The position numbers and the translations under genes were made by a program. A stretch of DNA of 14,431 nt, from contig CALFMN010000071.1 of the NCBI GenBank assembly GCA_937879875.1, positions 1 through 14,431 on the forward strand, given 5' to 3'. This DNA comes from an uncultured Chloroflexota bacterium. Its GTDB lineage: Bacteria; Chloroflexota; Dehalococcoidia; CAUJGQ01. Positions 1-6,117 of the stretch are shown one piece after another. The notes below the pieces were generated by a model. The model worked only from the letters and a program-made list of their open reading frames with translations, was not told the origin of the DNA and did no database searches. Within the stretch, counting starts at the first letter, position 1. Each line of letters begins with the position of its first letter.

Positions 1-158
1 ACGACGCGACAGGCTCAACTGCAAATATGTGTTAGGCATGTCGTGGCGAGGTTTCCCACGTTCGGCCCCCTTTCGCACCCGAAGCTGAGGAATCCCGAGC
101 TTGCTGCCGCCGCCATTATGGCAAATTCATGAAGTGTTGCCTCGCCCGGCCTCCGATC
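1..158. other. Left-edge noncoding stretch
   Basis: No ORF here has convincing codon bias, an RBS or a recognisable product on either strand. The short minus-strand reading frame covering it is Ser/Arg-rich and runs under the start of the next gene, so I treat it as noncoding. It ends where the ECF42-type promoter begins. I see no terminator or tRNA in it. Confidence 0.5.
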
Positions 159-185
159 TGTCGATCGGGTTTGTCGTCGTTCGTC
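159..185 (+). promoter_or_regulatory. ECF42-type sigma factor promoter
   Basis: The sequence reads TGTCGA (159-164), a 17-bp spacer, then CGTC (182-185). The published ECF42 group motif is TGTCGA at -35 and CG(A/T)C at -10, and an ECF42 sigma gene lies in the same gene cluster, so this fits autoregulation. The implied start near 191-193 gives a 5' leader of roughly 48 nt before the DGPF gene. The flanking GTCGTC repetition allows alternative -10 registers (for example 185-188), but the 17-bp spacer is the most usual. Match and spacing are seen; function is inferred. Confidence 0.7.
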
Positions 186-240
186 GTCTGGGTGAGACGC
201 CGAAAACGAGAGCGGCGCCAAAAGAAAGCGGAGGATCGTC

Positions 241-600
241 ATGCGCTACATGCTTCTGATCTACACCAACGAGGGCAGCGAGCCGCAGCAGGGCACGCAG
301 GAGCACACGCAGTACTTTCAGGACTACGGCACGTTCACCGAGGAAGTGAACAAGGCCGGCGTCTTCCAGGCCGGCGATGCGCTGATGCCGATCGCCACGG
401 CCACGACCGTGCGTGTGCGCAACGGCAAGACGCTCACCACGGACGGCCCCTTCGCCGAGACGAAGGAGCAGCTCGGGGGCTTCTACATGCTGAACTGCAA
501 GGACGTGGACGAGGCGCTCGCCTACGCGGCCAAGATCCCCGGCGCGAAGTACGGCTCGATCGAAGTCCGCCCAATCATGGAGTTCGGCAACGAGATGTAA
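241..600 (+). CDS. DGPF-domain (YCII-related) protein
   Basis: A 119-aa soluble protein of the YCII/DGPF family, a ferredoxin-like dimeric alpha-beta fold. The N-terminus MRYMLLIY and the DGPF signature at residues 68-71, followed by AETKEQLGGFY, are diagnostic. Length is normal for the family. A GGAGG ribosome site at 230-234 supports the ATG at 241. The biochemical activity of DGPF proteins is not established. They are the characteristic genomic partners and regulon members of ECF42 sigma factors, and this gene sits directly behind an ECF42-like promoter and ahead of a second YciI-like gene and the sigma gene, all on one strand. It is therefore probably an ECF42 target. Family assignment is firm; role is inferred from context. 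Confidence 0.93.
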   Translation: MRYMLLIYTNEGSEPQQGTQEHTQYFQDYGTFTEEVNKAGVFQAGDALMPIATATTVRVRNGKTLTTDGPFAETKEQLGGFYMLNCKDVDEALAYAAKIPGAKYGSIEVRPIMEFGNEM

Positions 601-606
601 ATCCCT

Positions 607-646
607 CGCGCCGGGCGGCCGCTCATCGCAGCGGCTGCCCGGCGCG
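607..646 (+). other. Strong intergenic hairpin within the ECF42 operon
   Basis: Arms 607-623 and 630-646 pair over 17 positions with a single G-U pair (617/636) and a 6-nt loop (624-629). It begins 6 nt after the stop codon of the DGPF gene. No T-run follows, so it is not a canonical intrinsic terminator. It could partially terminate or stabilise the upstream message, giving more DGPF protein than sigma factor. The structure is visible directly; the role is inference. Confidence 0.6.
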
Positions 647-690
647 CAACCGCAGGCCCGGCACGAACAACGAGCACACCAGGGAAAACG

Positions 691-1038
691 ATGGCAGAGA
701 AGCGACAGTACGTCGGCCGGTATACGCTGGCACGCCCCGACATGCTCGCCACGGGGCCGACGCCGCGCGAGAACGCGATCATCGCAACGCACGCCGCGCG
801 GCTGCAACGGCTCACTGAAGCAGGAACCGTTGCACTCGTTGGCCGCACGATGACCACCACGCCCGACTGGTGGGCGATCGCCATCTTCTGCGCCGAGTCG
901 GACGAGGCAGCCAGGGCGCTCATCGCCGAAGACCCCTGCATCGCGCAGGGGGTTATGCAGGCCGAGCTGTTTCCCTTCCAGGTGTTGACGCTCAAGCCGG
1001 AGAGCGCTGATCCCCGTCGGGTCTTCGCCAGGGCGTAG
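691..1038 (+). CDS. YciI-like protein
   Basis: A 115-aa protein with the YciI-type layout: an N-terminal strand (QYVGRYTLARP), a helix with a conserved-looking His (ATHAARLQRL), a central strand (WWAIAIF), then an EDP...GVMQAELFPFQVL segment typical of the C-terminal half of YciI proteins. It lacks the DGPF tetrapeptide of the preceding gene, so it is a divergent member of the same superfamily. A GGGA element about 9 nt upstream supports the ATG at 691. It lies between the DGPF gene and the ECF sigma gene on the same strand and is likely co-transcribed. No defined reaction can be assigned. Confidence 0.88.
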   Translation: MAEKRQYVGRYTLARPDMLATGPTPRENAIIATHAARLQRLTEAGTVALVGRTMTTTPDWWAIAIFCAESDEAARALIAEDPCIAQGVMQAELFPFQVLTLKPESADPRRVFARA

Positions 1039-1077
1039 CAATCGCGGCCAGCCGGCCGGCCCAGGAGCATCGATCAA

Positions 1078-1209
1078 ATGTCCGTTGCAGCCCCGAGCGC
1101 CAGTCCGGTTATGATCGGAGCACAGATCTCCGGCGCCAGGGCACGGACCACCCGCCACGCTGCGTCGAGTCCGCCCAATCCCAGGCAAGCCGCGGACGGA
1201 GACCGATGA
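1078..1209 (+). CDS. Possible 43-aa leader ORF coupled to the sigma gene
   Basis: An ATG at 1078 opens a 43-codon frame that fills the gap before the sigma gene. Its TGA (1207-1209) overlaps the sigma ATG (1206-1208) as ATGA, the arrangement used for translational coupling. An AGGAG at 1063-1067 lies 10 nt upstream, rather far. The peptide is Ala/Arg/Pro/Ser-rich with no recognisable domain, so chance is a serious alternative. If translated, it would be a coupling leader rather than a functional protein. Confidence 0.22.
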   Translation: MSVAAPSASPVMIGAQISGARARTTRHAASSPPNPRQAADGDR

Positions 1210-2543
1210 ACGTCACGCAGGACGCGATCGAACGGGTCTTTCGCGACGAGAGCGGGCGCATTCTCGCCACGCTGATCCGTGTGTTCGGCGACTTTGATCT
1301 CGCCGAGGACGTGCTGCAAGAGGCCTGCATCTCGGCGCTGGACCGCTGGCCACGCGAGGGCGTGCCGGACAACCCCGGCGCCTGGCTGACCACCGCGGCC
1401 CGCCGCAAGGCGATCGACCGGCTACGGCGCAAACGCACGCTGGCCGAGAAGCAAGCGCTGCTGCACGGTCTTGCCGAGCTGGCGCAAAACGCCGACCCTT
1501 ACGCGGCGCCCGAAGCGCATACCGATCGGCTGCGGCTGATCTTCACCTGCTGCCACCCGGCGCTCGCGCCCGAAGCGCAGATCGCGCTGACGCTGCGCAC
1601 GCTCGGCGGGCTGACCACGCCCGAGATCGCGCGGGCGTTTCTGCTGCCCGAGCCGACGCTGGCCCAGCGGCTCGTGCGCGCCAAGCACAAGATCCGCGAC
1701 GCCGGCATCCCCTACCGCGTGCCGCCGAACGAGGCGCTGCCCGAGCGGTTGCAGGCGGTGCTCTCCGTGCTCTATCTCGTCTTCAACGAGGGCTACAGCG
1801 CAACCGGGGGCGAAGCGTTGATCCGCCAGGGGCTCTGCCGCGAGGCGATCCGGCTTGCACGGCTGCTGGTGGCGCTGCTGCCGCGAGAGCCCGAAACGCA
1901 CGGCCTGCTGGCGCTGATGCTGCTGCACGATGCGCGCCGCGCCGCGCGCACCGGCGCGGACGGCGATTTGATCCCGCTGGAAGAGCAGGACCGTGCCCGC
2001 TGGGACCGTGCCGCCATCGACGAAGGGCTGTCCGTGCTCGAGCGGGCGTTAGCGCTGTTGGCCGACGGGCGCGCACAGCGCGGAGAAGATCGCCCCTCGC
2101 CGCGTCGGTCAGGCGCCGCCGGCGATCGCGCGCGGCCGGCGCCGGCCGTGTCCGCGCCCCGCCCGCGCTACTACGTGACGCAGGCGGCGATCGCCGCGCT
2201 GCACGCTCAGGCCGCCTCGCCCGCGGAGACAGACTGGCCACAGATCGCGGGGCTGTACTGCGGTCTGCTGCGCGAGCACGATTCACCGGTGCTGCGGCTG
2301 AATCACGCCGCGGCGGTGGCGATGGCGGACGGCCCCGACGCAGGCCTGGCGCTGCTTGCGGAGCCCGCGCTGCGCGAGCCGCTGGCCGACTATCATCTGT
2401 TCCATGCGGCTCGCGCCGATCTGCTGCGCCGCGCCGGGCGCACTCGCGACGCCGCGGAGGCGTATCAGCAGGCGCTCGCTCGTTGCGCCAACGCCGTCGA
2501 ACGGCGCTATCTGGAACGGCGGCTGGCCGAGGTCGGCGGCTGA
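1206..2543 (+). CDS. ECF42-type RNA polymerase sigma factor with TPR-like C-terminal extension
   Basis: A 445-aa ECF sigma factor directing RNA polymerase to stress-type promoters. Region sigma-2 spans about residues 8-80 (DLAEDVLQEA, then GAWLTTAARRKAIDRLR) and sigma-4 about 105-165 (RLIFTCCHPAL, LTTPEIARAF, TLAQRLVRAK). The remainder, starting QAVLSVLYLVFNEGYSA (about 183-199), is the long helical TPR-like extension that defines group ECF42. These lack a classical anti-sigma factor and use the extension in activity control. Two YCII/DGPF genes upstream fit the group's known context. A GGAG at 1198-1201 supports the ATG. Odd feature: about 37 residues (284-320), rich in Arg, Pro, Ala and Gly, interrupt the extension where family members usually run directly into the Q-A-A-I-A helix. 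Confidence 0.94.
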   Translation: MNVTQDAIERVFRDESGRILATLIRVFGDFDLAEDVLQEACISALDRWPREGVPDNPGAWLTTAARRKAIDRLRRKRTLAEKQALLHGLAELAQNADPYAAPEAHTDRLRLIFTCCHPALAPEAQIALTLRTLGGLTTPEIARAFLLPEPTLAQRLVRAKHKIRDAGIPYRVPPNEALPERLQAVLSVLYLVFNEGYSATGGEALIRQGLCREAIRLARLLVALLPREPETHGLLALMLLHDARRAARTGADGDLIPLEEQDRARWDRAAIDEGLSVLERALALLADGRAQRGEDRPSPRRSGAAGDRARPAPAVSAPRPRYYVTQAAIAALHAQAASPAETDWPQIAGLYCGLLREHDSPVLRLNHAAAVAMADGPDAGLALLAEPALREPLADYHLFHAARADLLRRAGRTRDAAEAYQQALARCANAVERRYLERRLAEVGG

Positions 2544-2589
2544 AGCGGGGCGCGGGCAACACTCATACCGCCTTCCCCACGCTTCAGCC
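2538..2589. terminator. Dyad between convergent gene ends, possible bidirectional terminator
   Basis: A 9-bp perfect dyad (2538-2546 with 2581-2589) is extended by GGGG (2547-2550) against CCCC (2575-2578) with a 2-nt bulge. It spans both stop codons of the convergent sigma and peroxiredoxin-like genes. No clear T-run follows on either strand, so it is only a terminator candidate. Its symmetric position suggests it serves both transcripts. Confidence 0.4.
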
Positions 2590-3144
2590 TGCTGCAGACG
2601 TGAGCAGCCGCAGCACGGCGTTTTTCAATTCGCCGGCCGGCGGCTGGTCGCCCGCGTGGCGCGGATAGCGAGCGTAGGCGATGCGGCCCTGCCTATCCAC
2701 GAGAAAGATGCCGCCGAGCTGGTATACATCGTCCACGGGCCGGCCCATGAAGTGGCCTTTGCCCGCCGCACGCAGCGCGGCCAGCGCCAGCGCCGGCCCC
2801 ATCACCTCGGCCATTGAGCCACGGCGCAGGCCGAAGGCGCGGTAGCTGCGCCGCGCCGGGTCCGAGAGGCAGGTATAGCTCAGCCGCTGATTGCGGCAGA
2901 ACTCCGCGGCCTGCTCGGGCTTCCCCATTGTGAGCAGCGCGACGCCGATGTCGTCACGTTCGCCAATCTCGCCACGCACCTGCGCGGCCAGCTCGCGGCA
3001 GAACGGTCAGCCGTAATGGCGCAGGAAGACGAGCGGCGCCGGCCGCTCCCGCCACAACGCCGCGAGCGCCAGCGGCGTGCCATCGGCGCGATCGACCTCC
3101 AGATCCGGCGCCTGGTCGCCGGGTCGCAGCGTCTGCTCCGCCAT
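2584..3144 (-). CDS. Peroxiredoxin-like selenoprotein (in-frame UGA, U-P-F-C motif)
   Basis: A 186-residue thioredoxin-fold protein of the peroxiredoxin-like (AhpC/TSA, PRX-like2) family, expected to reduce peroxides or disulfides in the cytoplasm. No signal peptide is visible. The ATG at 3144 follows GAGAGGA and opens the standard N-terminus (LRPGDQAPDLEV). The first strand LVFLRHYG runs into codon 46 = TGA (3007-3009). The same frame continues without a shift as PFCRELAAQ and on to GIFLVDRQGRIAYARYPRHAGD, ending at a TGA at 2584. Relatives read R-H-x-G-C-P-F-C-R, so UGA replaces exactly the first, nucleophilic Cys; Cys49 is the resolving partner. A SECIS-like hairpin lies just downstream. 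No other defect is seen over 561 nt, which favours Sec over decay. Alternatives are a point mutation or sequencing error of a TGC/TGT codon. No sel genes lie in this window. Ordinary gene calling would split it in two. Confidence 0.85.
2968..2991 (-). promoter_or_regulatory. Bacterial SECIS element candidate
   Basis: On the mRNA, nucleotides 19-25 after the UGA pair with nucleotides 30-36 (genome 2982-2988 with 2971-2977): seven pairs, one of them G-U, closing a four-base loop AGGU (2978-2981). Beyond one G-G mismatch, two more pairs extend the stem to 2968 and 2991. The loop begins 25 nt after the UGA and has G as its second base, followed by GU. That meets the bacterial SECIS rules (a short apical stem, a G in the first two loop positions, UGA-to-loop distance about 16-37 nt) and resembles the AGGU start of the E. 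coli fdhF loop that SelB recognises. GC-rich coding DNA can form hairpins by chance, so position and loop sequence carry the weight. Confidence 0.7.
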
Positions 3145-3294
3145 CGCCCTGTTCCTCTCACTGCTTCCCCACCATGATACGCACGCCGCACGACGGCGGA
3201 TGCGGGCGCGGGCGCGATACACCGTGGCTGACGTACGCTGGCCTTGCATGACGCCGGCCCGTACCGCCGGTACAGGCGTCCGCGCCGGCCGGTC

Positions 3295-3300
3295 AAGGAG
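3295..3300 (+). promoter_or_regulatory. RBS selecting the GTG start of the phosphatase
   Basis: AAGGAG ends 6 nt before the GTG at 3307. It favours that start over the upstream ATG at 3244, whose extra 21 residues are Arg/Tyr/Pro-rich and unlike the family. Confidence 0.7.
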
Positions 3301-3306
3301 TACTTT

Positions 3307-4026
3307 GTGAGCGAACCGAATCCCAACGCCCGCCCGCCGCAGGCTTTCGATCTGGCCTTTCTCACCGGACTGGAGAACGTCACCGAGGTGCTGCTGATCC
3401 GCCACGGCCAGCAGTCGTACAACTTCGCTGGCCCGATCGGCGAAGCGGTCGACCCGCCGCTGAGCGAGCGAGGCCTGATGCAGGCGGAAGCGCTGGGCCA
3501 GTGGCTTGGGGCGCGGCCGATCGCAGCAATCTATGCCAGTCAGCTACAGCGTGCCTTCCAGACCGCCTCGGCCGTGGCGTGGGGGCAAGGTCTCACACCG
3601 GCGGCGATCACCGTGATCGAGGATCTGCGCGAGGTCGAGATCTTCCGCGACATCCCGCAGGACAAAACGACGGTCGAGTACTTCGGCCGCGATCTGCTGG
3701 CCGGCATGCGCCGGCGCATGATGGTCGAAAAGTCGTGGGATGTCTATCCAGCCTCCGAGCCGAGCCTGGCCTTCCGCCGCCGCGCGATTAACGCCGTCGA
3801 GGCGTTAATCGCGCGGCACCCCGGCGAGCGCGTGGCCGTGGTCTGCCACGGCGGCGTGATCAACGCCTACATCGGCCACGTCATCGGCTCGAAGTACGAT
3901 ATGTTCTTCCGCCCGGCGCATACCTCGGTCAGCGTCGTGGCCGCGGCCGAGGATCGCCGCGCCCTCCACGCCCTGAACGATCTGCGCCATCTGGAGACGC
4001 CGGAAGGCGACCTGCGCTCGTATTAA
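3307..4026 (+). CDS. Histidine phosphatase superfamily protein
   Basis: A 239-aa branch-1 histidine phosphatase (phosphoglycerate-mutase-like). The phosphohistidine motif L-L-I-R-H-G-Q is near residues 29-35, followed by the helix beginning P-L-S-E-R-G. The acidic donor region is D-L-R-E-V-E, and the second catalytic His is in V-V-C-H-G-G-V, so the active site looks complete. Such enzymes hydrolyse phosphomonoesters by way of a phosphohistidine; the substrate cannot be read from sequence. The first about 20 residues are a variable extension. The gene is divergent from the selenoprotein, 162 nt apart. A 17-bp perfect inverted repeat lies inside it at 3779-3817, encoding the helix before the second catalytic His and including a TTA codon that is rare in such GC-rich DNA; the protein there still looks normal. 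Confidence 0.9.
   Translation: MSEPNPNARPPQAFDLAFLTGLENVTEVLLIRHGQQSYNFAGPIGEAVDPPLSERGLMQAEALGQWLGARPIAAIYASQLQRAFQTASAVAWGQGLTPAAITVIEDLREVEIFRDIPQDKTTVEYFGRDLLAGMRRRMMVEKSWDVYPASEPSLAFRRRAINAVEALIARHPGERVAVVCHGGVINAYIGHVIGSKYDMFFRPAHTSVSVVAAAEDRRALHALNDLRHLETPEGDLRSY
3779..3817. repeat. 17-bp perfect inverted repeat, 5-nt loop, inside the phosphatase gene
   Basis: Arms 3779-3795 and 3801-3817 are exact reverse complements around GTCGA. The core GATTAAC/GTTAATC is AT-rich against the local background. In RNA or single-stranded DNA it would form a very stable hairpin in the middle of the coding sequence. No second copy of the arm is seen elsewhere in the window. Confidence 0.9.
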
Positions 4027-4039
4027 TCGGCGCAGGCGT

Positions 4040-4318
4040 TCAGGCCGGCGGCTCCGGCGTCTCGGGCGCCGAGGCCAGCGGCCCGAGTCCGAGCAGGAGC
4101 GTGGCTTCGCGCAGCACAGCCTCCACATCCAGCGCCGCCGCCCAGTGTGGCCGGCTCTCCAGCCACACGGCCTCGTCCAGCAGTGCATCGAAGGCGGCCG
4201 CGGCAGGCGTGCCGGCACGCACGCAGGCCGCCAGTGTGGCGGCGAAGACGCTGCCGGCGATCAGCACATGCGGGCTCAAATAGGCGTCGATCGCCGCATC
4301 GTAGTACAGCCGGGCCAC
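4040..4318 (-). CDS. Small protein of unknown function
   Basis: A 92-aa frame with strong GC3 bias on the minus strand, so it is probably a real gene. I choose the GTG at 4318 because GGGAG lies 6 nt upstream; a TTG at 4324 is possible but too close to that site. The N-terminus has a Tyr-rich helix (RLYYDAAIDAYLS) followed by an Ala-rich helical stretch (VLIAGSVFAATLAACV). A partly hydrophobic helical fold is likely, but no signal peptide or family motif is evident. It is convergent with the phosphatase, 13 nt apart, with no obvious operon partner. I do not recognise the family. Confidence 0.6.
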   Translation of the reverse strand: MARLYYDAAIDAYLSPHVLIAGSVFAATLAACVRAGTPAAAAFDALLDEAVWLESRPHWAAALDVEAVLREATLLLGLGPLASAPETPEPPA

Positions 4319-4494
4319 CGCCAACTCCCGCGCGTTCTATATGACTAAACGGATGGCGTACGGCGGCAAGTTACCGGATCAGGCATTGCAATATCGTGAC
4401 ATTACGGCCAATCACTACTCGCCATAAGTGCAGGTGCGCGGCCCTGCTCGGCGTGGCACGATGACCGGGCATTCCGCGTTTGGCTGCGCCGATC
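4319..4494. other. Divergent intergenic region, relatively AT-rich
   Basis: About 4337-4430 is more AT-rich than its surroundings and lies between two diverging small genes, so it probably holds promoters for both. No -35/-10 pair is good enough to assign. Confidence 0.4.
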
Positions 4495-4752
4495 ATGACG
4501 CGTGCCGCTCCTGCCTACTGGATCATCGACGGTCTGCCGCGCGCCGGCGGGCGCGGCAAGTCCGTGCCCGCGCTCACGTGGCGGGTCGTTGGCGGACCCT
4601 TTGCCAGCCGCGATGCAGCCGCGTCAGCCGTGGCCGGCCGCAATCTGCGTCCGCACTGGGTGATCGTGGAGGCTGCCGATCGGCGGCGGGCTGTCGTCGC
4701 AGCGCATCGTGCGGTCGGGCTGCCGCCGCCATCCCGCGATGCGATTCCCTGA
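4495..4752 (+). CDS. Small protein of unknown function
   Basis: An 85-aa frame from the ATG at 4495 with GC-rich third positions and a plausible alpha-beta pattern: YWIIDGLP, then WRVVGGPF, a helix ASRDAAASAVAG, a strand HWVIVEA and a second helix. The two Trp-containing strands followed by Ala-rich helices look like a compact domain, but I cannot name a family. No clear ribosome site precedes the ATG; a TTG at 4480 is an alternative start. It is divergent from the small gene to its left and convergent with the lipoprotein gene to its right. It could be spurious, though codon usage argues for coding. Confidence 0.5.
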   Translation: MTRAAPAYWIIDGLPRAGGRGKSVPALTWRVVGGPFASRDAAASAVAGRNLRPHWVIVEAADRRRAVVAAHRAVGLPPPSRDAIP

Positions 4753-4931
4753 CTGTGCGAGTAGGGCAGGGCCGCTCCGGCGCGATCTGCAGCGCATCCG
4801 CACTCCGGGCGGGCCGGGGGCGGCAAGACCACGCGCTCCCATCCGCCCGGCCAGCGCCGCAGGCTGGACCGCTCCGCTGCCGCCGTCGGGGCGTCGCCGC
4901 TGGCAGATCCGGGTGGTTGTGCGTGGCTGGT
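4753..4931. other. Convergent intergenic spacer
   Basis: A very GC-rich gap between two convergent genes. Frames crossing it are Arg/Pro/Ala-rich shadows. No convincing terminator with a T-run, no repeat and no RNA gene is visible. Confidence 0.4.
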
Positions 4932-5942
4932 TCACGGCCCCGACGCGCGCGCAGCGCTGAGCAGATCGCGCCCGGAGACGGCGTTCGCGGCGTGGCCCAG
5001 CGGCGGCAGCCCCCAGTTGTCTTCGATCAGCCGCAGCACGCCGTAGTGGCTGAGCGGCGTATCGATCACCGTCGCCGGCGGCAGCAGCGGGGAGACCATG
5101 ATGGTGGCGATGTGGCCGCCGGCGGCGTTCCCGCAGCAGCCGGCGTTGCTGGTGCCCTCATCTGTCGTCACGATCAGCAGACCTGTTCCACCTGCCTGAA
5201 ACGCCGGCGTGGCGAGCAGGCTCGGCAGGGTCTGCGACAGCCACGCGTCGCCTTCGGACACGTCGCAGCTATGCAGATCGTGGCAGAGATTGGGCGAGAT
5301 CCAGGCGAAGTCGGGCAGGGCGCCTGCTGCCAGATCCTGGCTGAACTGTGTGAACGGCACCACATGGGCCTGGCAGCGGGCAGCATTGAGGCGGATGGCG
5401 CCGAAGTACACGAAGGGGTTGTGATGCTGGACGTACGCTCCATGGTCGCCGAGGACACAGGCCTGCGGCATGTCTTCGAAGTACGCTGTCCAGGAATGCC
5501 CGGCCGCTTCCAGTTGGTCGGGAAGCGTGGGCGCGTCCTGAAAACACCGGTTACAATCCTGCGTCAGCCCAAACGTTTGACCGCTGATCAGAGTCAGATA
5601 GTCGGGCAGGCTGGGGTGGGCCACGCCATACGACCGGGTAAGCAACGTGTGATCGTGGGCAAGCCGCGTGAGATAGGGCGCGCCGTCGCCGCCGATCAGG
5701 TGCGGCTCCTCCTGGTTTTCCAGCACAATCAGCACGATCTTCGAGAAGTGCAGCTCCGGGCGATCGGTCGCTGCCGGCGGACGCGCGACGCCTGGTGCGC
5801 CCGCGGTCGCCGGTGCGCTCGTCAGCGGCCGTGATGCCGGCGCTGGTCGCCTGTCCTTGCTGCACGCAGCGACCACCAGCAGCGCCAGCACAATGCTGAA
5901 CCGCCCCGCCCGCCGCCACGCCGCCACGCGCCGCGCTCCCAT
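4932..5942 (-). CDS. Lipoprotein phosphoesterase (acid phosphatase / phospholipase C superfamily)
   Basis: A 336-aa exported lipoprotein. The N-terminus has basic residues, a hydrophobic core (IVLALLVV) and a lipobox V-A-A-C with lipidated Cys27, then an Ala/Pro-rich linker to about residue 62. The catalytic domain begins K-I-V-L-I-V-L-E-N-Q, the metal and nucleophile region of the alkaline-phosphatase-like Phosphoesterase family (PF04185). The conserved block HPSLPDYLTLISGQT follows at about 109-123, then WTAYFEDMPQ at about 151-160, and late acidic and His motifs (TTDEGTSN, GGHIATIMVSP). It probably hydrolyses phosphomonoesters or phosphodiesters outside the membrane for phosphate scavenging; substrate unknown. 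Several Cys pairs (CNRC, C-HDLHSC, GCCG) may form disulfides, fitting export. GAGGG just upstream supports the ATG. It diverges from the oxidoreductase with a 175-nt gap. Confidence 0.88.
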   Translation of the reverse strand: MGARRVAAWRRAGRFSIVLALLVVAACSKDRRPAPASRPLTSAPATAGAPGVARPPAATDRPELHFSKIVLIVLENQEEPHLIGGDGAPYLTRLAHDHTLLTRSYGVAHPSLPDYLTLISGQTFGLTQDCNRCFQDAPTLPDQLEAAGHSWTAYFEDMPQACVLGDHGAYVQHHNPFVYFGAIRLNAARCQAHVVPFTQFSQDLAAGALPDFAWISPNLCHDLHSCDVSEGDAWLSQTLPSLLATPAFQAGGTGLLIVTTDEGTSNAGCCGNAAGGHIATIMVSPLLPPATVIDTPLSHYGVLRLIEDNWGLPPLGHAANAVSGRDLLSAARASGP

Positions 5943-6117
5943 CGCCCTCAGGACACTCCGCGCCCGGCCACAGCGTACTGCATCGGGCTAGGCATCTCGC
6001 TCGCGCTCTGGCGCCCACGCCGGGCCGCAGGGCCGCTTCCGCTCGCGACGGGCAACACGTACGCTCGACTGGAGCCGAGCTGCATGCCCGTTTGCCACGG
6101 CCGGAAGGAGCCTGGTC

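Noticed and set aside
3258..3275. GTACC-GCC-GGTAC palindrome upstream of the phosphatase, similar to part of the AACTGTACGGGT repeat
   Set aside because: The dyad has only 5-bp arms, and the similarity is limited to CCGTAC/GTAC words; too weak to call an operator.
3145..3405. Longer N-terminus of the peroxiredoxin-like protein
   Set aside because: The family N-terminus begins at the ATG at 3144 with a ribosome site; the upstream residues are Arg-rich and overlap the divergent phosphatase start.
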